In this document: positions 49,640-59,300 of the stretch, piece after piece
Numbering within the stretch: the stretch's first letter is position 1
Layout: every line of letters starts with the position of its first letter
Source: Streptomyces buecherae
GTDB taxonomy: Bacteria > Actinomycetota > Actinomycetes > Streptomycetales > Streptomycetaceae
Direction of reading: 5' to 3'
Assembly: GCF_014295035.1 (NCBI RefSeq)
Contig: NZ_CP060404.1
Location: 7,542,501 to 7,606,500 of the forward strand
DNA: 64,000 bases
Program-made: the position numbers and the translations under genes
Notes under the pieces: generated by a model
Seen by the model: only the letters and a program-made list of their open reading frames with translations
Databases searched by the model: none
Told to the model about the DNA's origin: nothing

Positions 49640-51630
49640 CGCTCCCCAGCCCCAACCTGGACGACCGGCACTTCCAGGGGCTGGTGGACGAGGCCAAGCG
49701 ACTGGTGCAGCAGCGCTGCCCGGAATGGACCGACCACAACGTCTCGGACCCCGGTGTCACCCTCATCGAGGCGTTCGCCAGCATGGTCGACCAGCTCGTC
49801 TACCGGTTGAACCGGGTGCCGGACAAGAACTACCTGGCCTTCCTCGACCTGATCGGCGTCCGCCTCTACCCACCCACCGCGGCCCGCACCGACGTCACCT
49901 TCTGGCTCTCGGCCCCGCAGCCGGAGCCGGTGCGGGTCCCCGCCGGCACCGAGGTCGCCACCGTGCGCACCGAGGCCGAGGAGGCGGTGGTCTTCACCAC
50001 CAGCGCCGACCTGTCCGTCGTGCCGTGTTCGCTGGCCCACCTGGCGACCTGGCCGCTGGACGGGGACGCCACCGACGGCACCGAGGAGTTGGCGCTCGGC
50101 CGCGACGTCCACTGCTTCGGCACCACCCCGCGCCCCGGGGACTGCCTGTACGTCGGCCTGTCCAACCCGGCGCCGGCCTGCGTCGTCGTGCTGCGCCTGG
50201 ACTGCGAGGTCGAGGGCGTGGGCGTGGACCCCCGCCGTCCGCCGCTGCTGTGGGAGGCGTGGGACGGCTCCGCCTGGGTCGCCTGCGAGGTGGACAAGGA
50301 CGACACGGGTGGCTTCAACAAGGCCGGCGAGGTCATCATCCACCTGCCCGCCCAGCACGCCGCGTCGGTGGTGGCCCGGCACACCGCCGGCTGGATACGG
50401 TGCCGGCTGCTCAAGGCCGCGCCCGACCAACCCACCTACGTGGCCTCGCCCACGGTGCGCGAGATCACCGCGTTCACCATCGGCGGCACCGTGGAGGCCA
50501 GCCACGCCGAAACCGTCACCGACGAGGTCATCGGCGTCTGCGAGGGGGTGCCGGGGCAGAGCTTCCAGGTGGCCAGGCCGCCGGTGGTGCCGAGCGAGGA
50601 GCCGTTCGTGGTCGAGGTCGCCGAGGGCGCGGGCTGGGTGGAGTGGACCCGCGTCGACAACTTCGCCCACTCCACCGCGTACGAACGACACATCACCCTG
50701 GACCCGAACTCCGGACAGGTGGACTTCGGCCCGGCGGTACGCGAACGCGACGGGTCGCTGCGGCTGTTCGGGGCCGTCCCACCCAAGGGCAGCACCGTGC
50801 GGGTGCGCCGCTACCGCACCGGCGGCGGGCGGCGCGGCAACGTCTCCCGGCACGCGCTGCGCATCCTGCGCAGCTCGATGCCGTACGTGGCGCGGGTCGA
50901 CAACCGGCGCCCGGCGCTCGGCGGCGTGGACGGCGAGAGCGTGGACGACGCGCGCGTGCGCGGACCGCTGACGCTGGCCACCCTGCACCGGGCCGTCGTG
51001 CCGCACGACTACGAGCAACTGGCCCGCGAGGCCGCGCCCGACGTGGCCCGGGTGCACTGCGTGCCGGTGGGCGAACTGGCCGACGACGGGGCGGACACCG
51101 CCGAGGACCGGGCGCGGCGGGCCGCGGACGCGGGCGGGGTGCGGCTGCTCGTCGTGCCGGCCGGGCGCGGCGACGAACAGGGCCGGATCAGGTTCGAGGA
51201 CCTGACCCCCTCGACCGAGACGCTCTCGATGATCGGCACGCATCTCGACGAGCGCCGCCCGCTGGGCACCCGGCTGCACGTCGAGCCGCCCTACTACCAG
51301 GGCGTGACCGTCGTCGCCAGGGTGCAGGCGCAGCGCGGCGCGGCGGCCGACCGGCTGCGTGAGGCCGGGCTCGCCGCGCTGTACGGCTACTTCAACCCGC
51401 TCTCGGGCGGCCCCGACGGCGACGGCTGGCCCTTCGGGCGGCCCGTCCACGCCGGCGAGGTGTACGCGGTGTTGCAGCGGCTGCCCGGCGTCGAACTGGT
51501 CGAGGACGTGCTGCTGTTCCCGGCCGACCCGGTCACCGGGGACCGCGCCGAGCCCGCCAACAAGATCCTCCTCGATCAGCACGCGTTGGTGTTCAGCTTC
51601 GAGCACCAGTTGCGGGTCCGTGAGGTGTGA
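49636..51630 (+). CDS. cis11: Baseplate J-like wedge protein (Afp11-like)
   Basis: A 664-residue baseplate protein. It opens LDDRHFQGLVDEAKRLVQQRCPEWTDHNVSDPGVTLIEAFASMVDQLVYRLNRVPDKNYLAFLDLIG, typical of this family, contains PAGTEVATVRTEAEEAVVFTT and the Baseplate_J core (LDPNSGQVDFG; VPHDYEQLAREA). It forms the wedges with the tail protein I gene product. Coupled to its neighbours by ATGA overlap on the left and a 1-bp gap on the right. Confidence 0.95.
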   Translation: MTLPSPNLDDRHFQGLVDEAKRLVQQRCPEWTDHNVSDPGVTLIEAFASMVDQLVYRLNRVPDKNYLAFLDLIGVRLYPPTAARTDVTFWLSAPQPEPVRVPAGTEVATVRTEAEEAVVFTTSADLSVVPCSLAHLATWPLDGDATDGTEELALGRDVHCFGTTPRPGDCLYVGLSNPAPACVVVLRLDCEVEGVGVDPRRPPLLWEAWDGSAWVACEVDKDDTGGFNKAGEVIIHLPAQHAASVVARHTAGWIRCRLLKAAPDQPTYVASPTVREITAFTIGGTVEASHAETVTDEVIGVCEGVPGQSFQVARPPVVPSEEPFVVEVAEGAGWVEWTRVDNFAHSTAYERHITLDPNSGQVDFGPAVRERDGSLRLFGAVPPKGSTVRVRRYRTGGGRRGNVSRHALRILRSSMPYVARVDNRRPALGGVDGESVDDARVRGPLTLATLHRAVVPHDYEQLAREAAPDVARVHCVPVGELADDGADTAEDRARRAADAGGVRLLVVPAGRGDEQGRIRFEDLTPSTETLSMIGTHLDERRPLGTRLHVEPPYYQGVTVVARVQAQRGAAADRLREAGLAALYGYFNPLSGGPDGDGWPFGRPVHAGEVYAVLQRLPGVELVEDVLLFPADPVTGDRAEPANKILLDQHALVFSFEHQLRVREV

Positions 51631-51631
51631 G

Positions 51632-52204
51632 ATGCGTGCCGTGATCCCGGGGCTTCCCACCCCCCACCCGCTGGCCGACCAGCTCCCGGCCGTCTACCTG
51701 GACCAGGACTTCCTCGTACGCTTCCTCGGCGCGCTGGACGAGGTGCTCGCCCCCGTGCTGCTGACCCTCGACAACCTGCCCGCCTACCTGCATCCGCGCA
51801 CCGCCCCCGATGACTTCGTGGCCTGGATGGCGAGTTGGGTCGCCACCCGCACGGACGAGGAGCGGCCGGTCAACCAGCGCCGGGCGGTGGTGGCCAGCGC
51901 GGTCGTACGCCACCGCGAGCGCGGCACCCGCGCGGGGCTGGCGGCGGCGATCCGGGTGGAGACCGGCGTCGAGCCCGAGATCACCGAGAGCGGGGCCACC
52001 ACCTGGGCGGACGAGCACGGTGGCGCGCTGCCCGGCTCGGCGCCGCCCTGGGTGCGGGTGCGGCTGCGGGTGGCCGACCCGGAGCGCTTCGACCGAGCCC
52101 GCCTGGAGCGGCTGGTGGCCGCCGAGGTCCCCGCGCACGTCGGGTACCGCCTGGAGATCCTGGCCGCCGAGGCGACCGGCGAGGACCCGGGGGGCCCGGC
52201 ATGA
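51632..52204 (+). CDS. cis12: Phage tail protein I-like baseplate component (Afp12-like)
   Basis: A 190-residue protein (HPLADQLPAVYLDQDFLVRFLGALDEVLAPVLLTLDNLPAYLHPRTAPDDFVAWMASWV; AVVASAVVRHRERGTRAGL), the small gpI-type wedge partner of baseplate J. It usually connects to receptor-binding fibres, but no fibre gene follows; a membrane protein gene does, with ATGA overlap. Confidence 0.92.
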   Translation: MRAVIPGLPTPHPLADQLPAVYLDQDFLVRFLGALDEVLAPVLLTLDNLPAYLHPRTAPDDFVAWMASWVATRTDEERPVNQRRAVVASAVVRHRERGTRAGLAAAIRVETGVEPEITESGATTWADEHGGALPGSAPPWVRVRLRVADPERFDRARLERLVAAEVPAHVGYRLEILAAEATGEDPGGPA

Positions 52205-53565
52205 CCTGCCCCGACTGCGGACACCGCAACGCGCCCGGCGCCCAGTTCTGCGCCTCCTGCCGGGCCTTCCTGGACTGGGAAGACGCGGCGGACCAGGCCG
52301 ACCGCGCGGGCCGCGGCGCCGCCGGCGCACCCCCGAACGCGAGCGGCGCGACCGGCCGACCACCCGCCGGGCGCGCCCCGAACCCTGCCCCGAACCCCGC
52401 CCCCAGCCCGCCGCCCGCCGAACCACGCCCGAACACACCCACTCCCGAGGCCGCCGCCCCCACCGCCGACCCGCCCCAGACCACCGCCCCCGAGCCCACC
52501 CCCGCCGCCACCGGCCGCGCGCCCGAGCCCCCGGCGCCACCCCCCACTCCACCGCCGTCCCGCGCGCCCGATCGGAGCGCGCCGCCCCCGCGCCCGCTCC
52601 AGTCACCGGCTGTGCCACCGCCGGGGCCACGGCCGGGCCCAGGGCCAAGTTCCCGGCCCGCTGCCCGGCCGGCTTCGGGGCCGGCGCCCCAACCCGGGCC
52701 GGACGGGGTGGCCCTGCGGCGCCCCGGCGACCGGCGCGACGACGCGCACGACCCCGGGCCCGACCACCGGGTGGCGCCGGCACCGGCCGACCCCGCGCCC
52801 GCGCCCGGCCCCACCACCCGTACCGGCAGCCGTCCGTGCCCGCGCTGCCGGGCGGACAACCCGCACGAGCGGCGGCTCTGCCAGCGCTGCGGTGCGCAGC
52901 TCGGCGACCCGGCCCGGGCCCCGGGCCAGAACCGACCGCCGTGGTGGCGGCGGCTGTTCGGGCGCGACCGGGACCGGGTCCTGGAGGCCGGCAGCCGACC
53001 CCGGCACCGCACGTGGCCCAGGCCACGGCTCGCGCTGCCGCTGACGCTGCTGATCCTCCTGGCAGCCGCGTACTTCGCCCGCTCCCAGCTCTCGGACGCG
53101 CTCACCTTCACACAGGACCAGACCGGCAAGCCGGAGGCGCTGCGACCCGCCGACGCGCGGGCCTCCAGCGAGGCGGGCGGGCACCGCGCGGGCGCCGCCT
53201 TCGACGGCTTCACCAACCGCTACTGGTCCCCCGCCGACACCGGCCCCGCGACCGGCCAGTACCTGGAGGCCACGTTCGAGGAGCCCGTACGGCTGCGGAA
53301 GTTGCTGGTCATCTCGGGGCGGTCGGCCAACCAGGACGAGTTCCTGACCCAGGCCCGCCCCGCCGAGCTGACCGTCACGCTCTTCACCGCCGACGGCGAG
53401 CGTTCCACGAAGGCGGTCAACCTCAAGGACCAGCCCGGCCAACAGACCTTCGACGTGCGCGGCTCCGACGTCGTACGCGTGCGGCTGATCGTCGACGCGG
53501 CCTACGGCGAGAGCGCCAAGCGCCGCGTCGCCGTCGCGGAGGTGGAGTTCTTCGGCCGCCGGTGA
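52201..53565 (+). CDS. Zinc-ribbon, transmembrane, discoidin-like CIS membrane protein (CisA-like)
   Basis: A 454-residue protein. Zinc ribbon 1 is at residues 3-20 (CPDCG...CASC), then about 190 residues of Pro/Ala linker, zinc ribbon 2 (CPRCRADNPHERRLCQRCG), a Trp/Arg-rich patch, one transmembrane helix (LALPLTLLILLAAAYFA) and an extracytoplasmic discoidin/galactose-binding-like domain (ASSEAGGHRAGAAFDGFTNRYWSP ... VRVRLIVDAAYG). It is translationally coupled to the baseplate genes. The layout agrees with what I recall of CisA, the membrane partner of Streptomyces CIS that helps cytoplasmic particles reach the membrane; equivalence is inferred. Confidence 0.83.
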   Translation: MTCPDCGHRNAPGAQFCASCRAFLDWEDAADQADRAGRGAAGAPPNASGATGRPPAGRAPNPAPNPAPSPPPAEPRPNTPTPEAAAPTADPPQTTAPEPTPAATGRAPEPPAPPPTPPPSRAPDRSAPPPRPLQSPAVPPPGPRPGPGPSSRPAARPASGPAPQPGPDGVALRRPGDRRDDAHDPGPDHRVAPAPADPAPAPGPTTRTGSRPCPRCRADNPHERRLCQRCGAQLGDPARAPGQNRPPWWRRLFGRDRDRVLEAGSRPRHRTWPRPRLALPLTLLILLAAAYFARSQLSDALTFTQDQTGKPEALRPADARASSEAGGHRAGAAFDGFTNRYWSPADTGPATGQYLEATFEEPVRLRKLLVISGRSANQDEFLTQARPAELTVTLFTADGERSTKAVNLKDQPGQQTFDVRGSDVVRVRLIVDAAYGESAKRRVAVAEVEFFGRR

Positions 53566-53689
53566 GTCGGCGTCTTAGCCTGGTGCCGTCGCCCGGTGCC
53601 ACCGCCGGCGCGCTGGCCGGTGCGCCGGGCGTACGCGGGGGAGGGGCGGACGCCGCGCCCGAGGTGGTGCGGTCGGTGGCTCGGGCGCC

Positions 53690-54451
53690 TCAGGTGGCGC
53701 GGTGGGACCCGGTGCGCGCGCCCCGGTCGGCGGTGTCGGTGTCGGTGTCGGTGTCGATCTCGGCTCGGGTCGCGGGGGGCCGCGGGGGCTGCTGCGACTG
53801 GCTCGGGTAGCGCAGCGCCGCCTCGTGTTCCTGGGCCATCCGGCGCAGGGTGGCCAGGACCGGCTCCAACAGGACGGTCATGACCAGCGCGCGTTCGGCG
53901 ACGTCGATACGGTCCTCGATGCCGGCCAGGTGGTCGAGGTCCACCCGGGCGGTGGCCGCGGCGAGTTCGGCGTACGGCAGCAACTCGTCCGTCCCGACGT
54001 CCGCGCCCACCCTGCGCAGCGCCCGCAGCCCGGCGGCCAGCGCGGCGCGCCCCGGCGACTCCTCGCCGACCGACCAGCCCATCCGGTCGACCAACGCCGC
54101 GGCCTCGGCCGCGCAGTCGTCGTCCTCGCCCGGGGCGTCCGCGCTGCCCGTGCCGGCGCTCGCGCCGGTGTCGGCGACCGGGGCGCCCAGCGCGTAGTGG
54201 GTGACGCCGAGCGTGTGGTAGAGGTCGAGCGGCTCGCTGATCGCGCGCAGCACCTCGCGGCTGGCCGTGACCGAGAGGCCACCGAAGCTGATCAGCGCGC
54301 GGACCAGCCGGAGCCGCCGCAGGTGGTCCGCGTCGTAGTCCGCCTGGTTGCTGGCCGTCGCGTGCCCGGCCGGCAGCAGCCCCTCACGCAGGTAGTACTT
54401 GATCGTGGGGATGGCCACCCCACTGCGGCGGCTCAGCTCGGACATCTTCAC
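53690..54451 (-). CDS. MerR-family regulator
   Basis: A 253-residue MerR-type protein. GTG 54451 is chosen over ATG 54445 because AGGAG lies 6 nt upstream. Residues 1-75 are the winged HTH (MSELSRRSGVAIPTIKYYLREGLLPAGHATASNQADYDADHLRRLRLVRAL as landmark span). The long C-terminal domain is helical, without the metal loop, and ends in a DTDTDTDT run from a hexanucleotide repeat. It converges on the CIS operon, and its target is not evident. Confidence 0.88.
   Translation of the reverse strand: MKMSELSRRSGVAIPTIKYYLREGLLPAGHATASNQADYDADHLRRLRLVRALISFGGLSVTASREVLRAISEPLDLYHTLGVTHYALGAPVADTGASAGTGSADAPGEDDDCAAEAAALVDRMGWSVGEESPGRAALAAGLRALRRVGADVGTDELLPYAELAAATARVDLDHLAGIEDRIDVAERALVMTVLLEPVLATLRRMAQEHEAALRYPSQSQQPPRPPATRAEIDTDTDTDTADRGARTGSHRAT
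53727..53755. repeat. Hexanucleotide repeat in the MerR gene 3' end
   Basis: TCGGTG is repeated in tandem (about four copies) and encodes the Asp-Thr repeat near the regulator's C-terminus. Copy changes would stay in frame. Confidence 0.7.
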
Positions 54452-54752
54452 GTCGTTCTCCTCGGATCCCGTCCCGGTCGACTGGCATGAGCGGGCCCGG
54501 CGGCGGCACCGTCCGAAGCGGATAGTTCCGCTGCCCAGTATGCGCGGGCACCCCGCCCCGTACGCAGGGAGGGGCGTCCCGCCTACTCCGCCCGGGATCG
54601 CTGTCGGCACCCCGGGCCGCCCCCGCGTGGTCGGCCCGCCGCCGCGCGACGAGGTGGGACGGCTCCCGTCGGCCGCCTGCCCGCCGACTGGCAGGCGGCG
54701 CGGTCGAGCGCCGCCGCACCGCCGAGACCACGCGGCCGATGGGAGGCGGAGC

Positions 54753-55523
54753 TCACGCCACCGGGACCAGCGTGAGGTAGGCGATGCCCAGCACCCCGCG
54801 GTAGCCCCGCAGCCAACGTGAGCGCTGCTGGTCCACGCGGGCGCGGGTCTCCTCGGCGGCGGGGTGCGTGGGATGGTGCGCCAGCCACTCCTCCACGTCG
54901 GCCCGGTAGCCGGACTCGAACTCCTCCCACTCGTCGACGCCGGCAGACTCCACCCACTCCGGGCGGAACCCGGCCGCCACCGCCAGGTCGACCAACCCGG
55001 CGAGGCTGGGGTGCTCGTCGGGGCTGGCGTCCGGCCACATGGCGGCGAGTTCGGCGGGCGTGGGGGTGCGCTCCCAGAAACCCTCGCCGAGCACGACCCG
55101 GCCGCCGGGGTTGACCAGCCCGCGCAGCGCCTCCAGCGCGGCGGCCGTGTGCCCGGGCGGTTGGGTGTCGCTCAGGGCGTGGCTGGCGCCGAAGCAGAGC
55201 ACGAGGTCGGCGGGGCCGCGGGTGGTGGCGACGCCGGACTCGGCGTGGAAGGTGACCCGTTCGTCCAACCCGCGCTCGGCGGCGAGCGCGCGGCCCCGGG
55301 CGATGTCCTCTTCGTTCAGGTCGACGCCGACGCCCGTGGCGCCGGGTGTCGCCGCGAGCGTGCGGAGCAGGAACTCCCCCCAGCCGCAGCCGATGTCGAG
55401 GATGGTGCGGGGTTCGGCCCCGGCGAGTCGGTCGATCATGCGTGCGGCCCGCTCCTCCGAGAACGGGCCGTGGAAGGTGAGGCGGGTCAGACGCGGGGGT
55501 GCCGTGCCGGCATTGCTGTCCAT
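54753..55523 (-). CDS. SAM-dependent methyltransferase
   Basis: A 256-residue class I methyltransferase. Motif I is ILDIGCGWGEFLLRTL and motif II VGVDLNEEDIARGRAL; ADLVLCFGASHALSD and LRGLVNPGGRVVLGEGFWERTP follow. The C-terminal EEWLAHHPTHPAAEETRARVDQQRSRWLRGYRGVLGIAYLTL landmark is typical of a small-molecule methyltransferase family common in actinobacteria. Start ATG 55523. Substrate unknown; monocistronic. Confidence 0.9.
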   Translation of the reverse strand: MDSNAGTAPPRLTRLTFHGPFSEERAARMIDRLAGAEPRTILDIGCGWGEFLLRTLAATPGATGVGVDLNEEDIARGRALAAERGLDERVTFHAESGVATTRGPADLVLCFGASHALSDTQPPGHTAAALEALRGLVNPGGRVVLGEGFWERTPTPAELAAMWPDASPDEHPSLAGLVDLAVAAGFRPEWVESAGVDEWEEFESGYRADVEEWLAHHPTHPAAEETRARVDQQRSRWLRGYRGVLGIAYLTLVPVA

Positions 55524-56489
55524 GTGTCGGAAACTACGTGCTGGTTGGCGGCGGGCACAGCGATTTTCGCGGCCGTGCACGAGCGAGCCAGGAGGCTTTC
55601 GGGGGGATCGGATGACAGCAAGGAGAAGCGGCACCCGGAGGGGGAAAACTTTCGGCCATCCTGTGGGGCTCATGAGGGCGCGTGGGACCGCCCTCGCCGC
55701 CCACCGCCGCCTCCACGGGCCGCACGCCGCCGATCCCGGCGCGCCCCCCGATACCGGGCGCGCGGGGGCCCGGCCCGCTCCCTCCACCGAGCCCGAGCGC
55801 CCGCGCCCGCGCGGGGGCCGCTCGCGCCGCTCGACCTCCGCCGCCCCGCCCGCACACCCTCCCGACAGCCGCCAGCCCCCGGCTCGTACGCCGCTCCGCG
55901 CCCCTCGCCGGCGCCCCCGTACGGCGGTTGGGCGTGCTCTCGCCGGGCCTCGCCATGCCGGACGTCTGCCGCGGCGAACAGGCCGGAACCAGCCAGATGA
56001 CCGGCCCATCCACCCCCGCGCACCCCGGTGGCGGCGCTTTCTACCCGCCGGTCCCGCGCCGGCCGGGCACGCCGCGCGGGTGGCCCGGCCGCGCCGTGCG
56101 ACGCGGCCCACCACGGGGGCGTCTCGGGTGCTGGCGCGCCGCGCTCACCGGGCCCGCCGTGGTCACGGGGGCGGCGGCGGCCCCCAGTGGGCGCCGGCCC
56201 GGCGGCGCGGGCGATCTTCGGGGCAGGCGGCGCAAGCGCTGTCAAAGAACGTCAACCACGGCGCCGCTGTGCAAAGCTCGCCGTTCTGCCGCACGTTTCG
56301 GAGTTGGCCGGTAAGTGTCGGTGTAGTCGCACGTGACAGCGGCAATAGTGTGAAGACCGGTGTCGCCCTGCCCCTGGCGACTACCGTCCCCCACCGCACG
56401 TATGCCGCGTGTCGAGGAGTCAGAATCTCGGCACGCACCGACGGTTCACCGTCTGACCGAGGACGCACCGACAGCGATGAGGGCATCTC
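55524..56489. other. 966-bp stretch without a supportable gene
   Basis: Long open frames exist on both strands, but all give Pro/Arg/Ala-rich low-complexity products without good SD sites. The part after about 56,240 is lower in GC and probably holds the promoter of the STAS gene. No repeat or RNA structure stands out. Confidence 0.5.
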
Positions 56490-56996
56490 ATGCGCCAGTG
56501 GCATTCCGAGTTCCAAGCGAGATGCTGGTACGACGACGCGAACACCGTCGTCGAGCTTCACGGAGAGATAGACATCGTGGCAGCCGAGGCACTCGCGCCC
56601 CGGCTGCGCCGGCTGATCGCCGCGGCGGGTGGTGAGGTGATCGTCGACCTGCGGCCGGTGAGCTTCATCGACTGCAGCGGGCTCGGCCTGCTGTGCTCGC
56701 TGCACGAGCGGCTGATGGCGCGCGGGCGCCGCCTGCGCGTCCTGGCCACCCGCCCGGTCACCCTCAAGATGCTGCGGCTGACCGGCCTGCACCACGCCTT
56801 CGTGGTGCACGGCTCGCTGCGCGAGGCCCGTAGCGCGACCGGCCTGCCGCTGAGTTCCCCTCCACCGGCCGGCCACGGGCCCGGCGGTGCGGGCCGAGCG
56901 GCGCTCGGCGCGGCCATCGCCAGCGTCATCCCCTCGTACCACCGGACCAGACCCCGGCCCGACGCACCGGCGGCGCCCTCACCCCACGATGGGTGA
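56490..56996 (+). CDS. STAS-domain anti-sigma factor antagonist
   Basis: A 168-residue protein. Residues 10-110 are a STAS domain (TVVELHGEIDIVAAEALAPRL; VIVDLRPVSFIDCSGLGLLCSLHERL), with the conserved phosphorylatable serine in DCSGLGLL. It would bind a partner anti-sigma kinase of the RsbW type when unphosphorylated, freeing a sigma factor. The last 45 residues are Pro/Ala-rich. No kinase or sigma gene is adjacent. Confidence 0.9.
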   Translation: MRQWHSEFQARCWYDDANTVVELHGEIDIVAAEALAPRLRRLIAAAGGEVIVDLRPVSFIDCSGLGLLCSLHERLMARGRRLRVLATRPVTLKMLRLTGLHHAFVVHGSLREARSATGLPLSSPPPAGHGPGGAGRAALGAAIASVIPSYHRTRPRPDAPAAPSPHDG

Positions 56997-57063
56997 CGCC
57001 CACTGGCGTGGGCGCCGATGATGGGGTCTGCTGGAGCGGAACTCCCGGACGAAGAGGGCTGCG

Positions 57064-58050
57064 GTGGACATCAGGAAACGCCGGGCGGCAGCGTGGTGGG
57101 CCGCACTGACCACCGTGTTCACGCTGGCCGCCGTCGGGTGTGAGGACAGCTCGGGACCCGAGGACGGCACGTCGCCCTTCACCGGCCTCGCGGCACGCGA
57201 GGCCCCCGTGCTCGCCGTGAAGATCGACAACGTCGGCCCGGCCCGGCCCCAGAGCGGCCTCGGCTCGGCCGACATCGTCTACGTCGAGCGCGTGGAGGCC
57301 GGCCTCTCCCGCCTGATGGCCGTCTACTCCTCCCACCTGCCACCCACCGTCGGCCCGGTGCGCAGCGCCCGGGAGACCGACCTGGAACTACTGCGCCAGT
57401 TCGGCGAGCCGGCCTTCGCCTACTCGGGCGCGCAGTCCAAGCTGCTGCCGCTGGTGAAGGACGCCCCGTTGCACCCGGTGCCGCCCGAGCGGGTCGGCGA
57501 CGGCTACACGCGCAGCGAGAGCCGCGCCGCCCCGCACAACCTCTACCTGCGGCCCGAGCGCGCGCTGTCCGCCGCGCCCGACGCCGACGACGCGGCGGAC
57601 ATCGGCTTCCGCTTCGGCGCCGCGCCCGCCGGTGGTCGCGGCACCCCCTCGTACACCGTCCGCTACCCGGCGGCGGCGATCTCCTTCGCCTGGGCGGGCG
57701 AGCGCGAGCGCTACCGGGTCTCGATGGACGGCACGTCGGTGCCGGTGGCCGACGCGAAGGGGCGCGGGCCGGCGACCGTCGTCGTGCAGGGCGTCACCAT
57801 CCGCGACTCGCGCTTCCACGACCGCTCCGGCAGCGCGTCGCCGTTCACCGACACCACCGGCTCCGGGCCGGCCCTTGTGTTGCGCGACGGCAAGGCGCAC
57901 CAGGCCCGCTGGGAGCGGCCGGCCGCCACCCGCGGCACGGAGTTCACCACGCCCGACGGCGAGCGCCTCGCCTTCGCCCGTGGCCCGGTGTGGGTGGCCT
58001 ACGTCCCCCGGGAGGCCGTGCCGACCGGGGCCGCGGGGAACTCCCGCTAG
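57064..58050 (+). CDS. DUF3048 lipoprotein
   Basis: A 328-residue protein, GTG 57064 after AGAGGG. A lipoprotein signal (WWAALTTVFTLAAVGC, with the Cys as lipid site) leads to the DUF3048 core: VLAVKIDNVGPARPQSGLGSADIVYVERVEAGLSRLMAVYSS (landmark) and GPVRSARETDLELL. The YerB-like family is an extracytoplasmic membrane-anchored group of unclear function. Stands alone. Confidence 0.9.
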   Translation: MDIRKRRAAAWWAALTTVFTLAAVGCEDSSGPEDGTSPFTGLAAREAPVLAVKIDNVGPARPQSGLGSADIVYVERVEAGLSRLMAVYSSHLPPTVGPVRSARETDLELLRQFGEPAFAYSGAQSKLLPLVKDAPLHPVPPERVGDGYTRSESRAAPHNLYLRPERALSAAPDADDAADIGFRFGAAPAGGRGTPSYTVRYPAAAISFAWAGERERYRVSMDGTSVPVADAKGRGPATVVVQGVTIRDSRFHDRSGSASPFTDTTGSGPALVLRDGKAHQARWERPAATRGTEFTTPDGERLAFARGPVWVAYVPREAVPTGAAGNSR

Positions 58051-58092
58051 CGGCGCACCCGCCCCGCACCCCGGGGCCCGCGCCCGGGCACG

Positions 58093-59118
58093 TCACCGGA
58101 GCAGGTCGATCAGCTCGGCGCCACGGTCGGCGAGCCGCAGCCGCACCGTGCGGCCCTGGCGCACCCGCTGGACGAGCCCGGCGCGCTCCAGTTGCGCGCA
58201 GTGGTACGTCACGGTCGCCGGGGAGCAGCCGAGGTGGTGGGCGATCTCGGTCATGGTGGCACCACGGCTGCCGTGCCGCAGGATCGTCGCCCGCTGCTCG
58301 CCCAGCACCAGCACCAGCGCGTCCGCCGGGTGCGACGCGTCCGCGCCCTCGAGGGCCCGGGCCAGCCCCGCGGGCGGGTAGCCGACGCGGACGCTGCCCG
58401 CGCCCACGGTGCAGCCCGCCAGTGCCCTGGTGCCCGAGGAGAGCGGCGCGAGCACCAGCAGGTTGCCGTCCGGCCCCTGCCGGGGGTGGGTGACCGAACC
58501 GCCGTGCAGCCGCCGGGCCTCAGTGAAGTGCAGCGTGGAGCCGTCGAACCGGGAGCCCGGGCCGAGGTCGGCCAGGACGAGCGGGAGCTGGTGGGTGACC
58601 AGGGCGGTGCCGATGCGCTCGACCTCCCGGGCCCGAACGGCGGCCGTGCGCCGCCACAGCGGCTCGTACGCCCGCCAGATGGCCTCCTGGACGCTGGCCG
58701 ACGCGGCGGCGAAGACCCGGGGGTGTTGGAACAGCCGGTGCCACACGGCGGTCGGCTGGCCGGTGAAGTGCTCGGCCACCTGGTGCTGGACGGCGTCCGA
58801 CGACAGGTCCCGGATGCGTTCGAGCTGGGCCTCCACGCCGCCTTCGGCGAACGGGTCCATCGCCGAGGTGAGGAAGCAGGGGATGGGGGAGTGGGACGCG
58901 GCGAACAGCGACCGCAGCAGCCGCGCGGCGCCGGGCGGCAGCGCGGCCCGGATCATCTGGCGGACGCGCGGCGGCACGCCCTGCGGCGGGCCGCCGAGCA
59001 CGTCCGAGAAGAGGGAGCGCACCGTGAGGCCCGGGTGTGTGGAGACCCGTACGTTGATCTGGCGTAACTCACCCAGTGCGAGCTGAGCCGGCGAGGACAC
59101 GGCGGCACCACCGTTCAT
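58093..59118 (-). CDS. ArsR-like winged-helix regulator
   Basis: A 341-residue protein with a C-terminal winged helix (GEQRATILRHGSRGATMTEIAHHLGCSPATVTYHCAQLERAGLVQRVRQGRTVRLRLADRG landmark). The 240-residue N-terminal part has no metal-binding motif and resembles the sensor part of Streptomyces ArsR/DUF5937-like regulators. A neighbouring target gene is not evident; it converges on the DUF3048 gene. Confidence 0.85.
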   Translation of the reverse strand: MNGGAAVSSPAQLALGELRQINVRVSTHPGLTVRSLFSDVLGGPPQGVPPRVRQMIRAALPPGAARLLRSLFAASHSPIPCFLTSAMDPFAEGGVEAQLERIRDLSSDAVQHQVAEHFTGQPTAVWHRLFQHPRVFAAASASVQEAIWRAYEPLWRRTAAVRAREVERIGTALVTHQLPLVLADLGPGSRFDGSTLHFTEARRLHGGSVTHPRQGPDGNLLVLAPLSSGTRALAGCTVGAGSVRVGYPPAGLARALEGADASHPADALVLVLGEQRATILRHGSRGATMTEIAHHLGCSPATVTYHCAQLERAGLVQRVRQGRTVRLRLADRGAELIDLLR

Positions 59119-59300
59119 GACGCCCCATCATCAACTGTGTGAGGCCCGGTACTTGACCGCACCAGGATGACCAACGCCGTCGGGCGGGGCGAGGACATCG
59201 CGCCGTGTCGGCGGCAAGGATTCGGCCAACCTTTCGAATGCCTCCACCGGCCGCGCGGGCGGGCGGGCCGCCGACGCCACCGCGCGGGCGGGGGGTGCGG

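Noticed and set aside
55682..56314. Long Pro/Arg-rich frames on both strands in the 966-bp gap
   Set aside because: No SD, no domain, extreme composition; typical GC-rich noncoding frames.
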